Source of the DNA: an uncultured Lachnospiraceae bacterium
Lineage (GTDB): Bacteria > Bacillota > Clostridia > Lachnospirales > Lachnospiraceae
Direction of reading: 5' to 3'
Assembly (NCBI GenBank): GCA_910578795.1
Contig: CAJTSD010000001.1
Span: 43,398 to 107,397 of the forward strand
DNA: 64,000 nucleotides
The stretch's first letter is position 1, and every line of letters starts with the position of its first letter. Below the pieces are notes generated by a model. It searched no databases. It was given only the letters and a program-made list of their open reading frames with translations, and was not told the origin of the DNA. Below are positions 1 through 8,663 of this stretch, one piece after another. A program made the translations under genes and the position numbers.

Positions 1-131
1 ACGGCACTTCCGTCGATGGCTCTGTGGAAGGTTCTTCTGACGGTGCTTCCGTTGATGGCTCCTCTGACGGCACTTCCGTCGATGGCTCTGTGGAAGGTTC
101 TTCTGACGGTGCTTCCGTTGACGGCACTTCC
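1..131 (-). repeat. 66-bp in-frame tandem repeat (22 residues)
   Basis: Positions 1-54 recur exactly at 67-120, a period of 66 bp, and the unit starts again at 122. On the minus strand each unit reads as 22 residues built from PSTE and PSEE tetrapeptides (for example PSTEAPSEEPSTEPSTEVP). The array continues past the left edge, so copy number is unknown. Exact nucleotide identity suggests recent slippage or unequal recombination. Confidence 0.9.
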
Positions 132-1588
132 TTCACCCATACAATTGTTTCAAGCCAGTTTCCTGCCATATCTTCCGCCTTAATAATGTATGGCTGCTCC
201 GATGGCTTTAGCACAAAATCGGCACGGTTATCTACAACTGTCTGCAGTTCGTCATTCACCGTAACCTTCAAAAGAAAAGCATCCGTAACTGCCACTGCAG
301 TATCACCGTAATATGTCTGGCCATTCTGCACACCAATAATCAGGGGGTCTGTTCCATCAATGAGAAACTGCAGCGCTTCTGACGGAAATTCCGTTCCGTC
401 CGCCTTCCTTATATAAAGTGTCACATTACTACTCTGTGTAATCGTGACGACATCCGTCCATGCATCTGCCTCCGACAGACGAATCTGATAACCATCCTTT
501 GCCCGCACCGTCACTGTTCCCGTATACCAGCCTTGCGAACCCTGCGGACCGGAAATCTCATACTTGACCTCATCCTCTACAGGAAGCTTATACGCTTGCA
601 GCTTTGCATTTTTCTCATTAAAGTTTCGTCCAATTGTCCCGATGCCATTGGTTGTATTCGTCCATATTTCGCTTGCACTGTTCAGCTGGTATTCAGAACC
701 GTCATATATGAGCTTCCAGCTGTCCGCTTCCACATTGGGAAATACCACGCTATGATAGTTTTCAGCATTGACTGTGACAGTCATTCCCGTACCCTGCCCT
801 TGTGCATCATATACCGGTATCAAATAATCAATACAACTCCAAATCGGTTCCAGTATCGGGTTTTTACATAAGATCTTTGGAGAAGTGCCTGTTCCGTTAT
901 TCTCCATATATGCACAGTTAATAAAATTCTGGGTTGTTGCCAGTTTGCTCAGCGCAGATTTCGTATCCGCAATTGACTGCGGTTTTCCGCTGCTGTCTAC
1001 AGACCATAACCTCCAATTGGTAAGTCTGTAAAATCTGTCATCCCCTTCTCTGCTGTCCAAAATCGCTGCTAAGATTGTTCCTGCCTGCCTATCCAAATCC
1101 GCAGAATCAGGCACAACACCATCTTCCATAAAATACAATTTTGAAAGGATATCCGCATCCGATAATAATTCCTGTATCGGCTGCGTTCCTTTATACACCT
1201 CAAACTTTATCTGACCCTGTTCCAAGCTTGGATATAAATCATCATTTGTCGGATCTCCCGTAGACTTTACCTGCTCCGTTTCCGCAACTGGCTGCTCCTG
1301 CGAATCTGTTTGCACGGCTTCTGTAATCGGCGATTCTTCTGTCACTGTCGACGGCACTGCCTCTGATTCCGCCTCATCTCCCATAAGCTTTGATTCTGTT
1401 TCCGCCTGTTCCTCCACAGCCGCTGTCTCGACAGTGGTCTGCGGTTCCACAGCTTCCGATGTTATCGCCGTTTCTTCCGCGGTCGGCTGCCCTTGCGGCA
1501 ATTCATTCGCAAAAGCCGTACTTACCATCGCAGTCACCATGACAAATGCCATCATCAATGATAATAGTCCTTTTGTTCTCCTATGCAT
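1..1588 (-). CDS. Secreted Pro/Ser/Thr/Glu-repeat protein, C-terminus beyond left edge
   Basis: The reading frame runs from ATG at 1588 through position 1 without a stop, so the 3' end is missing. The first ~28 residues form a signal peptide (basic MHRRTKG, hydrophobic core, ending STAFA before Asn-Glu). An acidic Glu/Thr/Ser/Pro linker follows to about residue 95, then a globular region of some 380 residues that I do not recognise, in which a stretch around 'YYGDTAVAVTDAF' and 'AEDMAGNW' resembles the Ig-like modules of Firmicute surface proteins. From about residue 486 it enters a Pro-Ser-Thr-Glu repeat, typical of a stalk that lifts a domain off the wall. A second in-frame ATG lies three codons upstream, but AGGA is placed 9 nt before the one chosen. 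It follows the FecR gene by 64 nt on the same strand and may share its transcript. Function unknown; likely exported or wall-associated. Confidence 0.75.
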   Translation of the reverse strand, partial: MHRRTKGLLSLMMAFVMVTAMVSTAFANELPQGQPTAEETAITSEAVEPQTTVETAAVEEQAETESKLMGDEAESEAVPSTVTEESPITEAVQTDSQEQPVAETEQVKSTGDPTNDDLYPSLEQGQIKFEVYKGTQPIQELLSDADILSKLYFMEDGVVPDSADLDRQAGTILAAILDSREGDDRFYRLTNWRLWSVDSSGKPQSIADTKSALSKLATTQNFINCAYMENNGTGTSPKILCKNPILEPIWSCIDYLIPVYDAQGQGTGMTVTVNAENYHSVVFPNVEADSWKLIYDGSEYQLNSASEIWTNTTNGIGTIGRNFNEKNAKLQAYKLPVEDEVKYEISGPQGSQGWYTGTVTVRAKDGYQIRLSEADAWTDVVTITQSSNVTLYIRKADGTEFPSEALQFLIDGTDPLIIGVQNGQTYYGDTAVAVTDAFLLKVTVNDELQTVVDNRADFVLKPSEQPYIIKAEDMAGNWLETIVWVKEVPSTEAPSEEPSTEPSTEVPSEEPSTEAPSEEPSTEPSTEVP

Positions 1589-1652
1589 CGATTCCATTCC
1601 TCTCTTTTCTATACTATAAACCCTGTCACCATAAACTACAGTGATAAATTAC

Positions 1653-2909
1653 CTATTTTTCAATCCACTGAACGGTTAAACTTTTGTTTACCTTTGTTGA
1701 GAAATCATAATCCCACGCACCATTTTCCGTCGGACTAAACTTCGGCTCTGTCGCTTTGTCTCCCTTTTTTACTTTCTGCGTGCCAAACGTAACTCCGTTG
1801 TATTGGAAGGTCACCGTGTAATACTGCGTCTTTGTCTTGCCCTTGCTTCCGCCTCCCGATGAGCCCTGTGATGAATTACCCGTGCTTGGTGTCGGATTTT
1901 GCGGTTTTGACTGCGGTTCCTGTGGCTGTGATCCCTGCTCCTGCGGTGCGCTTTCCTGCGGCTGTTTTGCTACGCCTTGCTCCTCGGCTGCACTCTCCTG
2001 CTGTCTGGGCTGCTCCGTTGATTTTGGCTGCTGTGGCGTCTTTGGCTGTTCTTTCGACTGCGGTGTTTCCTTTGATTCCTCCGCATCCTCCGGCGTCTTT
2101 GCATCCGCATCCAACTGCGGCTGTTCGGCATTCTCCTCCTCGTTTGCCTGAGCCTGCTGCTGTGCATCCGGCTGTTTTGCCTGTGCATCCGCATTTGGCG
2201 TATCGTTTGGCGTTTCCATGCCAATTTCTTCTATGTAATCCTGTACAATCTGCGGCAGACTCTCATAATCAATCTCTGTCACTGCATTCAATTGTGCGGA
2301 AGCAATTGACGTTTCGTCTATAATCAGCTCTTCTCCTGCTTCAACCAAAACTTCTTCATCCAAAACCGTTCCGTCAGGCAAAACAGCTCTCGAGCTGACC
2401 GTTCCTTTCAATACCGTCAGCTTTGTTTCCATATCCCCGTTTGCATCCGGCTTTACTTCCACACGGAATATCGTTCCGCGGACAGCCATTATGGAGTTGG
2501 GCGTATTGACCTCATAAGAGGCATTCGGTCCAAGCTTATTTTGAATTTCACTTGTGACACTGCCCTGCTTTAAGTCAATGCTCGTTTTCGCGTCTGCCCC
2601 ATCACCCTCTGCAACGATATCCATCCGCGTATCCTGCTCCGCCAAAAGGTATTTGTCATCATCAAGCTTTAAACGCATACTGCTCTCCAACCCAACTGAC
2701 ACGCTGTCTCCCGACTGCAGCATTAGGTTTTCATACGCCGCCATGTCCCCAACGCGCTCTCTTGTTATCGTTGCGCTGCCATTAACCTGGTACACCATAA
2801 TCGAGCGATAGGCTTCCTCTTTTCCCCCCATCAATACCACACAGCCCACGGCAACAGCCACCACTGCCGCTAAGACCACGCCAATCACAATTCCAGCTTT
2901 CTTTGACAT
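1653..2909 (-). CDS. Membrane-anchored FecR-domain protein with Gln-rich linker
   Basis: 418 residues. Residues ~5-28 form one membrane anchor with a three-residue basic start (MSKKAG), so the bulk is extracellular. Residues ~35-215 match the FecR fold: a VNGSATITR strand, a LQSGDSVSVG turn, then 'NSIMAVRGTIFRVEV', the usual FecR core, followed by a LKGTVSS segment. A low-complexity Gln/Glu/Pro linker spans ~235-350. The last ~55 residues (YYTVTFQYNGVTFGTQKVKKG...) resemble the Listeria-Bacteroides / InlB B-type beta repeat of surface proteins. In this family FecR domains sit outside the membrane and act in signalling or structural roles. It starts 3 nt after the GAF/HD-GYP gene ends, so they are surely co-transcribed. 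Inferred: an outer-surface partner of the CHASE2 cyclase. Confidence 0.85.
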   Translation of the reverse strand: MSKKAGIVIGVVLAAVVAVAVGCVVLMGGKEEAYRSIMVYQVNGSATITRERVGDMAAYENLMLQSGDSVSVGLESSMRLKLDDDKYLLAEQDTRMDIVAEGDGADAKTSIDLKQGSVTSEIQNKLGPNASYEVNTPNSIMAVRGTIFRVEVKPDANGDMETKLTVLKGTVSSRAVLPDGTVLDEEVLVEAGEELIIDETSIASAQLNAVTEIDYESLPQIVQDYIEEIGMETPNDTPNADAQAKQPDAQQQAQANEEENAEQPQLDADAKTPEDAEESKETPQSKEQPKTPQQPKSTEQPRQQESAAEEQGVAKQPQESAPQEQGSQPQEPQSKPQNPTPSTGNSSQGSSGGGSKGKTKTQYYTVTFQYNGVTFGTQKVKKGDKATEPKFSPTENGAWDYDFSTKVNKSLTVQWIEK

Positions 2910-2912
2910 GTT

Positions 2913-4448
2913 TCATCCTCCATTCTTTTCAAGATTTTTTTCTCGAACTGCTGCCGCTAAAAAATCCACTAAACGGCAATCCAGCTTTCCCTCATCCGCC
3001 ATTTCCTTTAAAATGCCCAGCGCCTTCTCCTGTGAAACCGGTCTTTTATATGGACGGTCCCATGCCGTAAGCGCATCATATACATCTGCCACCGTAATCA
3101 TCCGGGTTTCCAGCTCAAGCTCATCTCCCTTAAGATGTCTGGGATAACCGGAACCGTCCAGGAGTTCATGATGTGACGCTGCCCACCTTGGAATATCTTC
3201 ATAATTTTTGTTGAACCATACCTTGCCCAATATCTTCTCCGTCATAACCACATGATATTCCATCTGCCTGCGGTCATCTTCCGTCAGAGTGCCTTTCCGG
3301 ATACTCAGACGTTCCTTCTCCCGCTTTGTCAGATAAGCAAGCTCCCCGCCCGCGTCATCCACATAGCGGTGCCCTGCAAGCTCCTGGACACGGTCATAAT
3401 CTTCATCATCCAAAAATCCTTTGCCGTCTATTCTATGTATAAAGTCCATGCTCTCATGCAGATATGCAATCTGCCGACTGCATTCCGCCTCATGAATCCT
3501 GCCTTTCAAACAGTCAATCGTGTAATAAGCCTCCAACAGCCGGAACCGTGTTTCTACCGTCCCAAGCTCCCTGTCCAAACGCGTTGCCCGGTTCATAATT
3601 GACAACGGCACAACCATCTTCCCAATATCATGTAGCAGCGCTGCAAGCTCCAGCTTATCTTTGCGGTTCTCATCAAAGTATTCTTCGCACTTCCCCAATG
3701 TGTACTGTTTATTCATATATTCAGCAATCATTCCTGCATACTCTGCCACTTTTCTGGTATGGGAGCCATTGTAGGGTGTCCTCTCGTCAATCGCAGTTGA
3801 CATTGCCTCCACAAAAGAACGCAGCTGCCGCTTAACCTCCTGCACATACTTCAGATTTGTCATTTCAATCGCAGCCTGCGCCCCAAGCGAGCGGATAATA
3901 ATCTCGTATTCCGCGTCAAACGGTATGACCGTTCCTTTTTCATCCATCGCATTTAAAAGCTGCAATACACCAATCAATTCATCTTCATTATTTTCAATCG
4001 GTATAACGAGCAGCGACTGCGTATGATACCCTGTCAGTGCGTCGTATTTTTTCGGTCCCGAAAAATCAAAACGGGTATCATTGTATACATCAGGAATATT
4101 AATTATTTCCCGGTGAAGCGCGGCATAAGAACACACATTGCGCTCCGTCATTGAAACAGGAGGCATGTCGTCAATCCGCTCACCTTCCTCACCACGGCTG
4201 ATATTTTGCGATAACGTCTTCATAATTTTAAAGTGCAGCTTACCGTCTTCAAAAAGGTATAAGGTACTCGCATCACAATGCGTAATGTCCATTCCACTCT
4301 CCAAAATAAACGCCAAAAGGTGATCCCGGTTTTTTTCCGTGGAAAGTTTAATTCCAATATTCAGTATTCTCTTTAATTCCGCGTTTGTCGGTTTAAATTT
4401 TTCATCTGTCATTACGCCCATAAGTATTCTTGCCCTTTCTGCACTCAT
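2913..4448 (-). CDS. GAF and HD-GYP domain signalling protein
   Basis: 511 residues, cytoplasmic (no membrane segment). A GAF sensor domain covers ~25-190 (CDASTLYLFEDGKLHF ... HTQSLLVIPIENNEDELIGVLQLLNA). An HD-type phosphohydrolase follows, ~205-490: the first histidines in 'NGSHTRKVAEYAG', the metal pair in 'ALLHDIGKMVVP', then 'HHELLDGSGYP' and 'ITVADVYDALTAWDRPYK', the standard HD-GYP signature. Such domains usually hydrolyse cyclic di-GMP. An insertion of ~100 residues lies between HDIGK and the GYP part, longer than in compact HD-GYP proteins. The start used has a weak ribosome site; ATGs at codons 10 and 13 are alternatives. It lies 11 nt after the TIM-barrel gene and 3 nt before the FecR gene. 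The substrate (c-di-GMP or another cyclic nucleotide) cannot be read from sequence. Confidence 0.88.
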   Translation of the reverse strand: MSAERARILMGVMTDEKFKPTNAELKRILNIGIKLSTEKNRDHLLAFILESGMDITHCDASTLYLFEDGKLHFKIMKTLSQNISRGEEGERIDDMPPVSMTERNVCSYAALHREIINIPDVYNDTRFDFSGPKKYDALTGYHTQSLLVIPIENNEDELIGVLQLLNAMDEKGTVIPFDAEYEIIIRSLGAQAAIEMTNLKYVQEVKRQLRSFVEAMSTAIDERTPYNGSHTRKVAEYAGMIAEYMNKQYTLGKCEEYFDENRKDKLELAALLHDIGKMVVPLSIMNRATRLDRELGTVETRFRLLEAYYTIDCLKGRIHEAECSRQIAYLHESMDFIHRIDGKGFLDDEDYDRVQELAGHRYVDDAGGELAYLTKREKERLSIRKGTLTEDDRRQMEYHVVMTEKILGKVWFNKNYEDIPRWAASHHELLDGSGYPRHLKGDELELETRMITVADVYDALTAWDRPYKRPVSQEKALGILKEMADEGKLDCRLVDFLAAAVREKNLEKNGG

Positions 4449-4459
4449 TTTTAACCCGT

Positions 4460-5248
4460 CTACTCTGCAAAGGGATACAGTTTATTCTTTTCCAAATATT
4501 CCATCGAACGTCTCTGCCGCTCCAAATCCTTCATCTCAATGAGGACACTCGATTCCACCGCGAACCGGCGCATCTCACTGTCAAAGGCACACCAGTCAAT
4601 CTGTCCCGTTCCAATCTCCTGATGCAAATCATTCACCCTGTCATTGTCGTTAATATGCATATGGCGGATATATGGCGCCAATGCTTTTACCCATTCTTCT
4701 CCCGCAATATTCGTAATTGCCGCATGCGCATAATCAAGGCAGACGCCAAAACGCGGCTCATCCGAAAAACGCTTGGCAAACTGTGCCAAAATATCGGGCG
4801 CTTCATCGAACATATTTTCGATAAATATATTCTGTTTCGGATACGTTTGCAGCATTTCACGGAAAAACGCCTCGTTCACCTTCATCCAGTTTTCGAGATA
4901 TTTCTTATCCCGAAACCCATGCAGCCTGCCTGTGTGAAACACCACTCCGCGCAGTCCCATCTCGTGCGCGATATCCATGGACTGCCTGATCCGTATCTCG
5001 GAAACATGTTGTATCAACGGATCCTCGCTGTGAATAATGATATCCAAAAATGCGCCGTGCATCGTATCATTCTTGCGGTCATGCGGCTGACTGCAGTAAA
5101 ACGAAATCAGCTCTCTCGTTTTCTCTTTGTCATCCAACACCGCAGGATGAAAAAAGTCATTATACTCAAAGGCAGCGTGATAGTCCTCTGCCAATTTCAA
5201 AGATTCCGCAATTTTGTTTCTGTCCGGAATCATATATAACTGCTGCAT
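4460..5248 (-). CDS. TIM-barrel sugar isomerase/epimerase-like protein
   Basis: 262 residues of the xylose isomerase-like / AP endonuclease-2 superfamily. Visible barrel landmarks are 'MHGAFLDI' on an early strand, 'VVFHTGR', 'IFIENMFDEAPD' (metal-ligand Glu), 'VCLDYAHAAI' (Asp and His), 'IRHMHINDND' (His-x-His) and 'SVLIEMKD' (final Glu). Together these form the usual divalent-metal site of sugar-phosphate isomerases and epimerases. No signal or membrane segment. It starts 2 nt after the cyclase stop and ends 11 nt before the GAF/HD-GYP gene, an odd place for a metabolic enzyme. The substrate is unknown; phosphodiester cleavage by the same fold (endonuclease IV) is possible but the length fits the isomerase group better. 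Confidence 0.8.
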   Translation of the reverse strand: MQQLYMIPDRNKIAESLKLAEDYHAAFEYNDFFHPAVLDDKEKTRELISFYCSQPHDRKNDTMHGAFLDIIIHSEDPLIQHVSEIRIRQSMDIAHEMGLRGVVFHTGRLHGFRDKKYLENWMKVNEAFFREMLQTYPKQNIFIENMFDEAPDILAQFAKRFSDEPRFGVCLDYAHAAITNIAGEEWVKALAPYIRHMHINDNDRVNDLHQEIGTGQIDWCAFDSEMRRFAVESSVLIEMKDLERQRRSMEYLEKNKLYPFAE

Positions 5249-5250
5249 TG

Positions 5251-7071
5251 TTATTTCACCTCATCCAACTGATATACAAAAACGCCCTGCGTTTTGCCTT
5301 TTAGCGGAATTTCACCGACCGCAGTGACCTCCACCCGGTCTTTTACCGCCTCATAAACTTCCTTGCTGATTAAAATCTGTCCCCGTTTGGCATTGCTCTC
5401 CAGGCGTGCCGCCGTGTTGATCGTATCGCCAATCGCAGTATAATCCATACGGAAGTCGCATCCAATGTTGCCGACAACCGCGTTCCCACAGTTGACACCG
5501 ATTCCAAAGCCCACGCTTTTTCCGAAACGTTTTTCAAATTTCTCGGCAATTGCATCCGCACCCGCTTTCATATCGCGCGCCGTGCAGACTGCCTTATAGA
5601 TATAATCCTCCAAATCAAACGGTGCGTTAAACACTGCCATTGTCGCATCCCCCACAAACTTATCGAGTGTTCCGCCGTTCTGGAAAATCGAATTTGTCGT
5701 CAGGCTTAAATATTCATTCAGGATTTCCACAACCTCTTCCGGTTTCAGGCTTTCCGACATCGTCGTAAATCCGCGGATATCCACAAACAGACATGCTATA
5801 TGACGGTTCTCGCCTCCCAATACCAGCTCAAAATCCTTATCCTTACTGATTTTATCTACAACCTGTGGGGCAACATACTGTTTAAACACATTGACAACCT
5901 TCTGCCGCCGCATGACTTCCTGCACATATCCGTAAATTAAATGCACGGCATAAATCAGAAAAAACACTACCGGAAGCAAAACAACCGAAGTCACAAACCC
6001 ACGCCCATACATCACCTTGGCGAAAATCGGATTTCCTGCCACACACGCAACCGTCAAAACAGTTGCCGGAATAATCTTCATCCGTCTGACCGCTAAATAA
6101 AATACCGCTGCTAAAGCTGCCGCCATTACTGCATAAAGTTCCGAAGGCAGCTGCTGCTGTGTTTTCCCTTCTAACAATGCCTCTACAATATTTGCCTGTA
6201 TTTCCACTCCGTACATCTGTGTTCCGTGGGAAATCGCCGGAATATAGGAATCCTGCATACCTACTGCATACGCGCCCACAAACACAATGCCATCCGCAAA
6301 AATTGCCGGATTGACGGTTCCATCCAAAACGTCCGCCATCGAAATGGTACTGTAACAGCCCGTTATGCCGGAATACGAAAAAAGGTACTGATTATTTTGA
6401 TCCAATACCGGATATTCCACGTCCGCACCGCGGCTCTCCTGATATAACTGATATGCCTGTGAGGCAAGACTGTAATTGCGCTGTCCGTCTGCGTCATCTA
6501 TATATGCCATCGCACGGCGCACATAACCATCCGCACCTACCAGGGTATTGGCAAATCCCTGATTTGTGGCTTCCCGCAATGCTTCATAAGGCTGAATCAC
6601 ACCGTCAATATGGTACTGGTTTAACGTCATGTGACCATTTTCATCATATTCTGGCTGCTCCTTAAAGCGATAGGACATCGCCGTTACGACGTTTCCCGCC
6701 TCTTTACAGGCTTCGGCGAACGCCGCATCACCATCCGCATCACCGTTCTCACTGAAAATAACGTCGAATACAAGTACTGCCGGCTTTGTCTGTGCGTCTT
6801 GGTTCAAAATCCGCACCAAATCTGCCGAAAGCTGCCTGCTCCACGACGTAATCGAACCGTATTGACCCAATGTTTTATCATCAATTGCGATGATATAAAT
6901 ATTTTTGTTGGCAACGGACGCCCGTTGACACAATGCGTCCGACACCATGACATCAATGGAATATCCTACCCGTGCCCATGCAGACAATCCTGTCACCAGC
7001 GCAATCAACAGCGCCGTCAGGGCAATCCGCAGCGTTTGTTTTTTGGTCACTTTTATCCTGTCCTTTTTCAT
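5251..7071 (-). CDS. CHASE2-domain class III adenylate cyclase
   Basis: 606 residues. One N-terminal membrane helix (~15-35), an extracellular CHASE2 sensor (~40-300, with 'IYIIAIDDKTL', 'AVLVFDVIFSE', 'VFVGAYAVGMQDSY'), then about three membrane helices (~310-385) and a class III nucleotide cyclase domain (~420-600). The catalytic set is complete: the metal Asp of 'FVDIRGFT', Lys and Asp of 'LDKFVGDATMAVF', the second specificity Asp of 'RMDYTAIGDTINTAARLE', and the Asn and Arg of 'NTAAR'. The Lys/Asp specificity pair is the ATP-type, so cAMP is the expected product. Known family role: CHASE2 senses an unidentified extracellular cue. First gene of a four- or five-gene unit, preceded by a good promoter. 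Such a cyclase is unusual in Lachnospiraceae. Confidence 0.92.
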   Translation of the reverse strand: MKKDRIKVTKKQTLRIALTALLIALVTGLSAWARVGYSIDVMVSDALCQRASVANKNIYIIAIDDKTLGQYGSITSWSRQLSADLVRILNQDAQTKPAVLVFDVIFSENGDADGDAAFAEACKEAGNVVTAMSYRFKEQPEYDENGHMTLNQYHIDGVIQPYEALREATNQGFANTLVGADGYVRRAMAYIDDADGQRNYSLASQAYQLYQESRGADVEYPVLDQNNQYLFSYSGITGCYSTISMADVLDGTVNPAIFADGIVFVGAYAVGMQDSYIPAISHGTQMYGVEIQANIVEALLEGKTQQQLPSELYAVMAAALAAVFYLAVRRMKIIPATVLTVACVAGNPIFAKVMYGRGFVTSVVLLPVVFFLIYAVHLIYGYVQEVMRRQKVVNVFKQYVAPQVVDKISKDKDFELVLGGENRHIACLFVDIRGFTTMSESLKPEEVVEILNEYLSLTTNSIFQNGGTLDKFVGDATMAVFNAPFDLEDYIYKAVCTARDMKAGADAIAEKFEKRFGKSVGFGIGVNCGNAVVGNIGCDFRMDYTAIGDTINTAARLESNAKRGQILISKEVYEAVKDRVEVTAVGEIPLKGKTQGVFVYQLDEVK

Positions 7072-7116
7072 TCTAAAAATTTAAATTTTTTTAAATATTT
7101 ACATATTCTTATTTTT

Positions 7117-7144
7117 ATTATAGCAATATATCCCCGAAAATCAA
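7117..7144 (-). promoter_or_regulatory. Promoter of the cyclase operon
   Basis: On the minus strand TTGATT (7139-7144) and TATAAT (7117-7122) are separated by 16 bp, 45 nt upstream of the cyclase ATG at 7071. This fits a vegetative sigma-A promoter. No operator palindrome is obvious around it. Confidence 0.75.
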
Positions 7145-7201
7145 GCGTTCCACCCTGTTTTTGTGCGTATTAACCTAATTTTTACAGTCGTTTTGTGCAC
7201 T

Positions 7202-8488
7202 CTAAATCTCACTTAATATTTTATCAACAGAAACGAGCTTCACACAAAGCACAAAAACCCTTGTGGCATCTGCCATTTCCTCTGGCGTAGGGAAGGTCGG
7301 GGCAATACGGATATTGGAATCGTCGGGATCAACTCCGTAAGGATATGTTGCACCTGCGCCCGTAAGAACGACACCCAGTGATTTGCATTTCGCAACAATT
7401 GCCTTTGCACACCCTGGAATCGCATTGAACGAAATAAAATATCCGCCCCTTGGTTGAATCCAGCTCCCGATTTCAGCACCCGTAAGCTCCTTGTCCAGCG
7501 TATTTAAAACAGCCTCAAACTTTGGGCGAAGGATTTCGGCGTGCTTTTTCATATGCGCATTTAACCCGTCTATATTTTTGAAAAACCTTGCATGGCGCAG
7601 CTGGTTAATCTTGTCATGACCGATTGTCTGCACTCCCATAAATTTCTGAATATAATCCATATTTTCCTGTGAGGTAGCGATTGCTGACACTCCAGAACCG
7701 GGAAAGCTTACCTTCGAAGTTGATGCAAAGATATACACCATATTAGGATTTCCAGCTTTTTCACACTCGTCCAAAATATTTAAAATCTCATCCTGAATGT
7801 CATCATAAAGATGATGAATGCAATACGCATTGTCCCAAAATATCCGAAAATCCTCTGCCTTTGGCTTCAGGTTTGCAAAGCGCCGTACCACCTCATCCGA
7901 GTATGTTGTTCCTGTGGGATTGGAATACTTTGGCACACACCAGATTCCTTTTACTGCTTCGTCATTATTCACGTACCGCTCCACCAAGTCCATATCCGGA
8001 CCATCCTCATATAACGGAATATTAATCATTTCAATGCCGAAGGTTTCCGTGATTTTAAAATGTCTGTCATATCCCGGAACCGGGCACAAAAACTTCACCT
8101 TATCCAGCTTGCACCACGGTGTCGAACCATTTACGCCCTTTACCATGGAGCGCACTACCGTATCGTACATAATATTCAGGCTCGAGTTGCCGCACACAAT
8201 GACATTGTCCTTTTTGACGCCAAGCATATCTGCCAGTAACCGTCTGCATTCCCCGATTCCGTCCCAGTCACCGTAATTTCTGGTATCGTTTCCAAGCAGT
8301 GTATTCATATCTGCCTGACTGTTAATCACGTCCAGCATGGGCATGGATAACGCCAGCTGTGAAACGCCCGGCTTCCCTCTTGCCATATTGAGAGAGAGCC
8401 CCTTGGCTTCCTCTGTCTTAAGTTGTTCCTCCAAGCCTGCTTTTAGTGTCAGCAATTCTTCCCGACTCATGTTCTTGTACGCTTTCAT
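7202..8488 (-). CDS. Class Ic aspartate aminotransferase (AspB-like), PLP-dependent
   Basis: 428 residues. Belongs to the subgroup Ic aminotransferases rather than the common AspC group, judged from 'LSLNMARGKPG' at the N-terminus and 'GDWDGIGECRRLLADMLG'. PLP landmarks: 'CGNSSLNIMYD' (phosphate site), 'IWCVPKYSNPTGTTYS' , 'IFWDNAYCIHHL' (Asp holding the ring nitrogen) and 'FASTSKVSFPGSG' with the Schiff-base Lys. 'NIRIAPTFPT' supplies the substrate-carboxylate Arg. Expected reaction: transfer of the amino group between aspartate and 2-oxoglutarate, in the cytosol. Length is normal for the family. It is a single gene on the minus strand, separated from the cyclase operon by that operon's promoter. 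Confidence 0.9.
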   Translation of the reverse strand: MKAYKNMSREELLTLKAGLEEQLKTEEAKGLSLNMARGKPGVSQLALSMPMLDVINSQADMNTLLGNDTRNYGDWDGIGECRRLLADMLGVKKDNVIVCGNSSLNIMYDTVVRSMVKGVNGSTPWCKLDKVKFLCPVPGYDRHFKITETFGIEMINIPLYEDGPDMDLVERYVNNDEAVKGIWCVPKYSNPTGTTYSDEVVRRFANLKPKAEDFRIFWDNAYCIHHLYDDIQDEILNILDECEKAGNPNMVYIFASTSKVSFPGSGVSAIATSQENMDYIQKFMGVQTIGHDKINQLRHARFFKNIDGLNAHMKKHAEILRPKFEAVLNTLDKELTGAEIGSWIQPRGGYFISFNAIPGCAKAIVAKCKSLGVVLTGAGATYPYGVDPDDSNIRIAPTFPTPEEMADATRVFVLCVKLVSVDKILSEI

Positions 8489-8628
8489 AATATGTCTTCC
8501 CCTTTTCCTGTTTATTTTTTCTCTTTATTTTTCTTATTTTATTTAGTCCTCTTCTGATTGCTTCATAATTTTACCATTTTCCGGCTTACGATGCAATATC
8601 CAAAGCCGCCTGTATAAAGAATCTGCAT

Positions 8629-8652
8629 AAAAAAATGCCGCCAAAGCGGCAT
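8629..8652 (-). terminator. Rho-independent terminator after the HAD gene
   Basis: Stem ATGCCGC (8646-8652 read on minus) with GCGGCAT (8635-8641), 4-nt loop, followed on the minus strand by a run of seven T (8629-8635). It lies 11 nt beyond the HAD stop. Confidence 0.9.
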
Positions 8653-8663
8653 ATCCAAAAGCA

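Noticed and set aside
1832..2323. Plus-strand ORF of 163 codons opposite the FecR gene
   Set aside because: It mirrors the Gln/Pro/Glu low-complexity linker of the minus-strand gene; composition is an artefact and there is no ribosome site.
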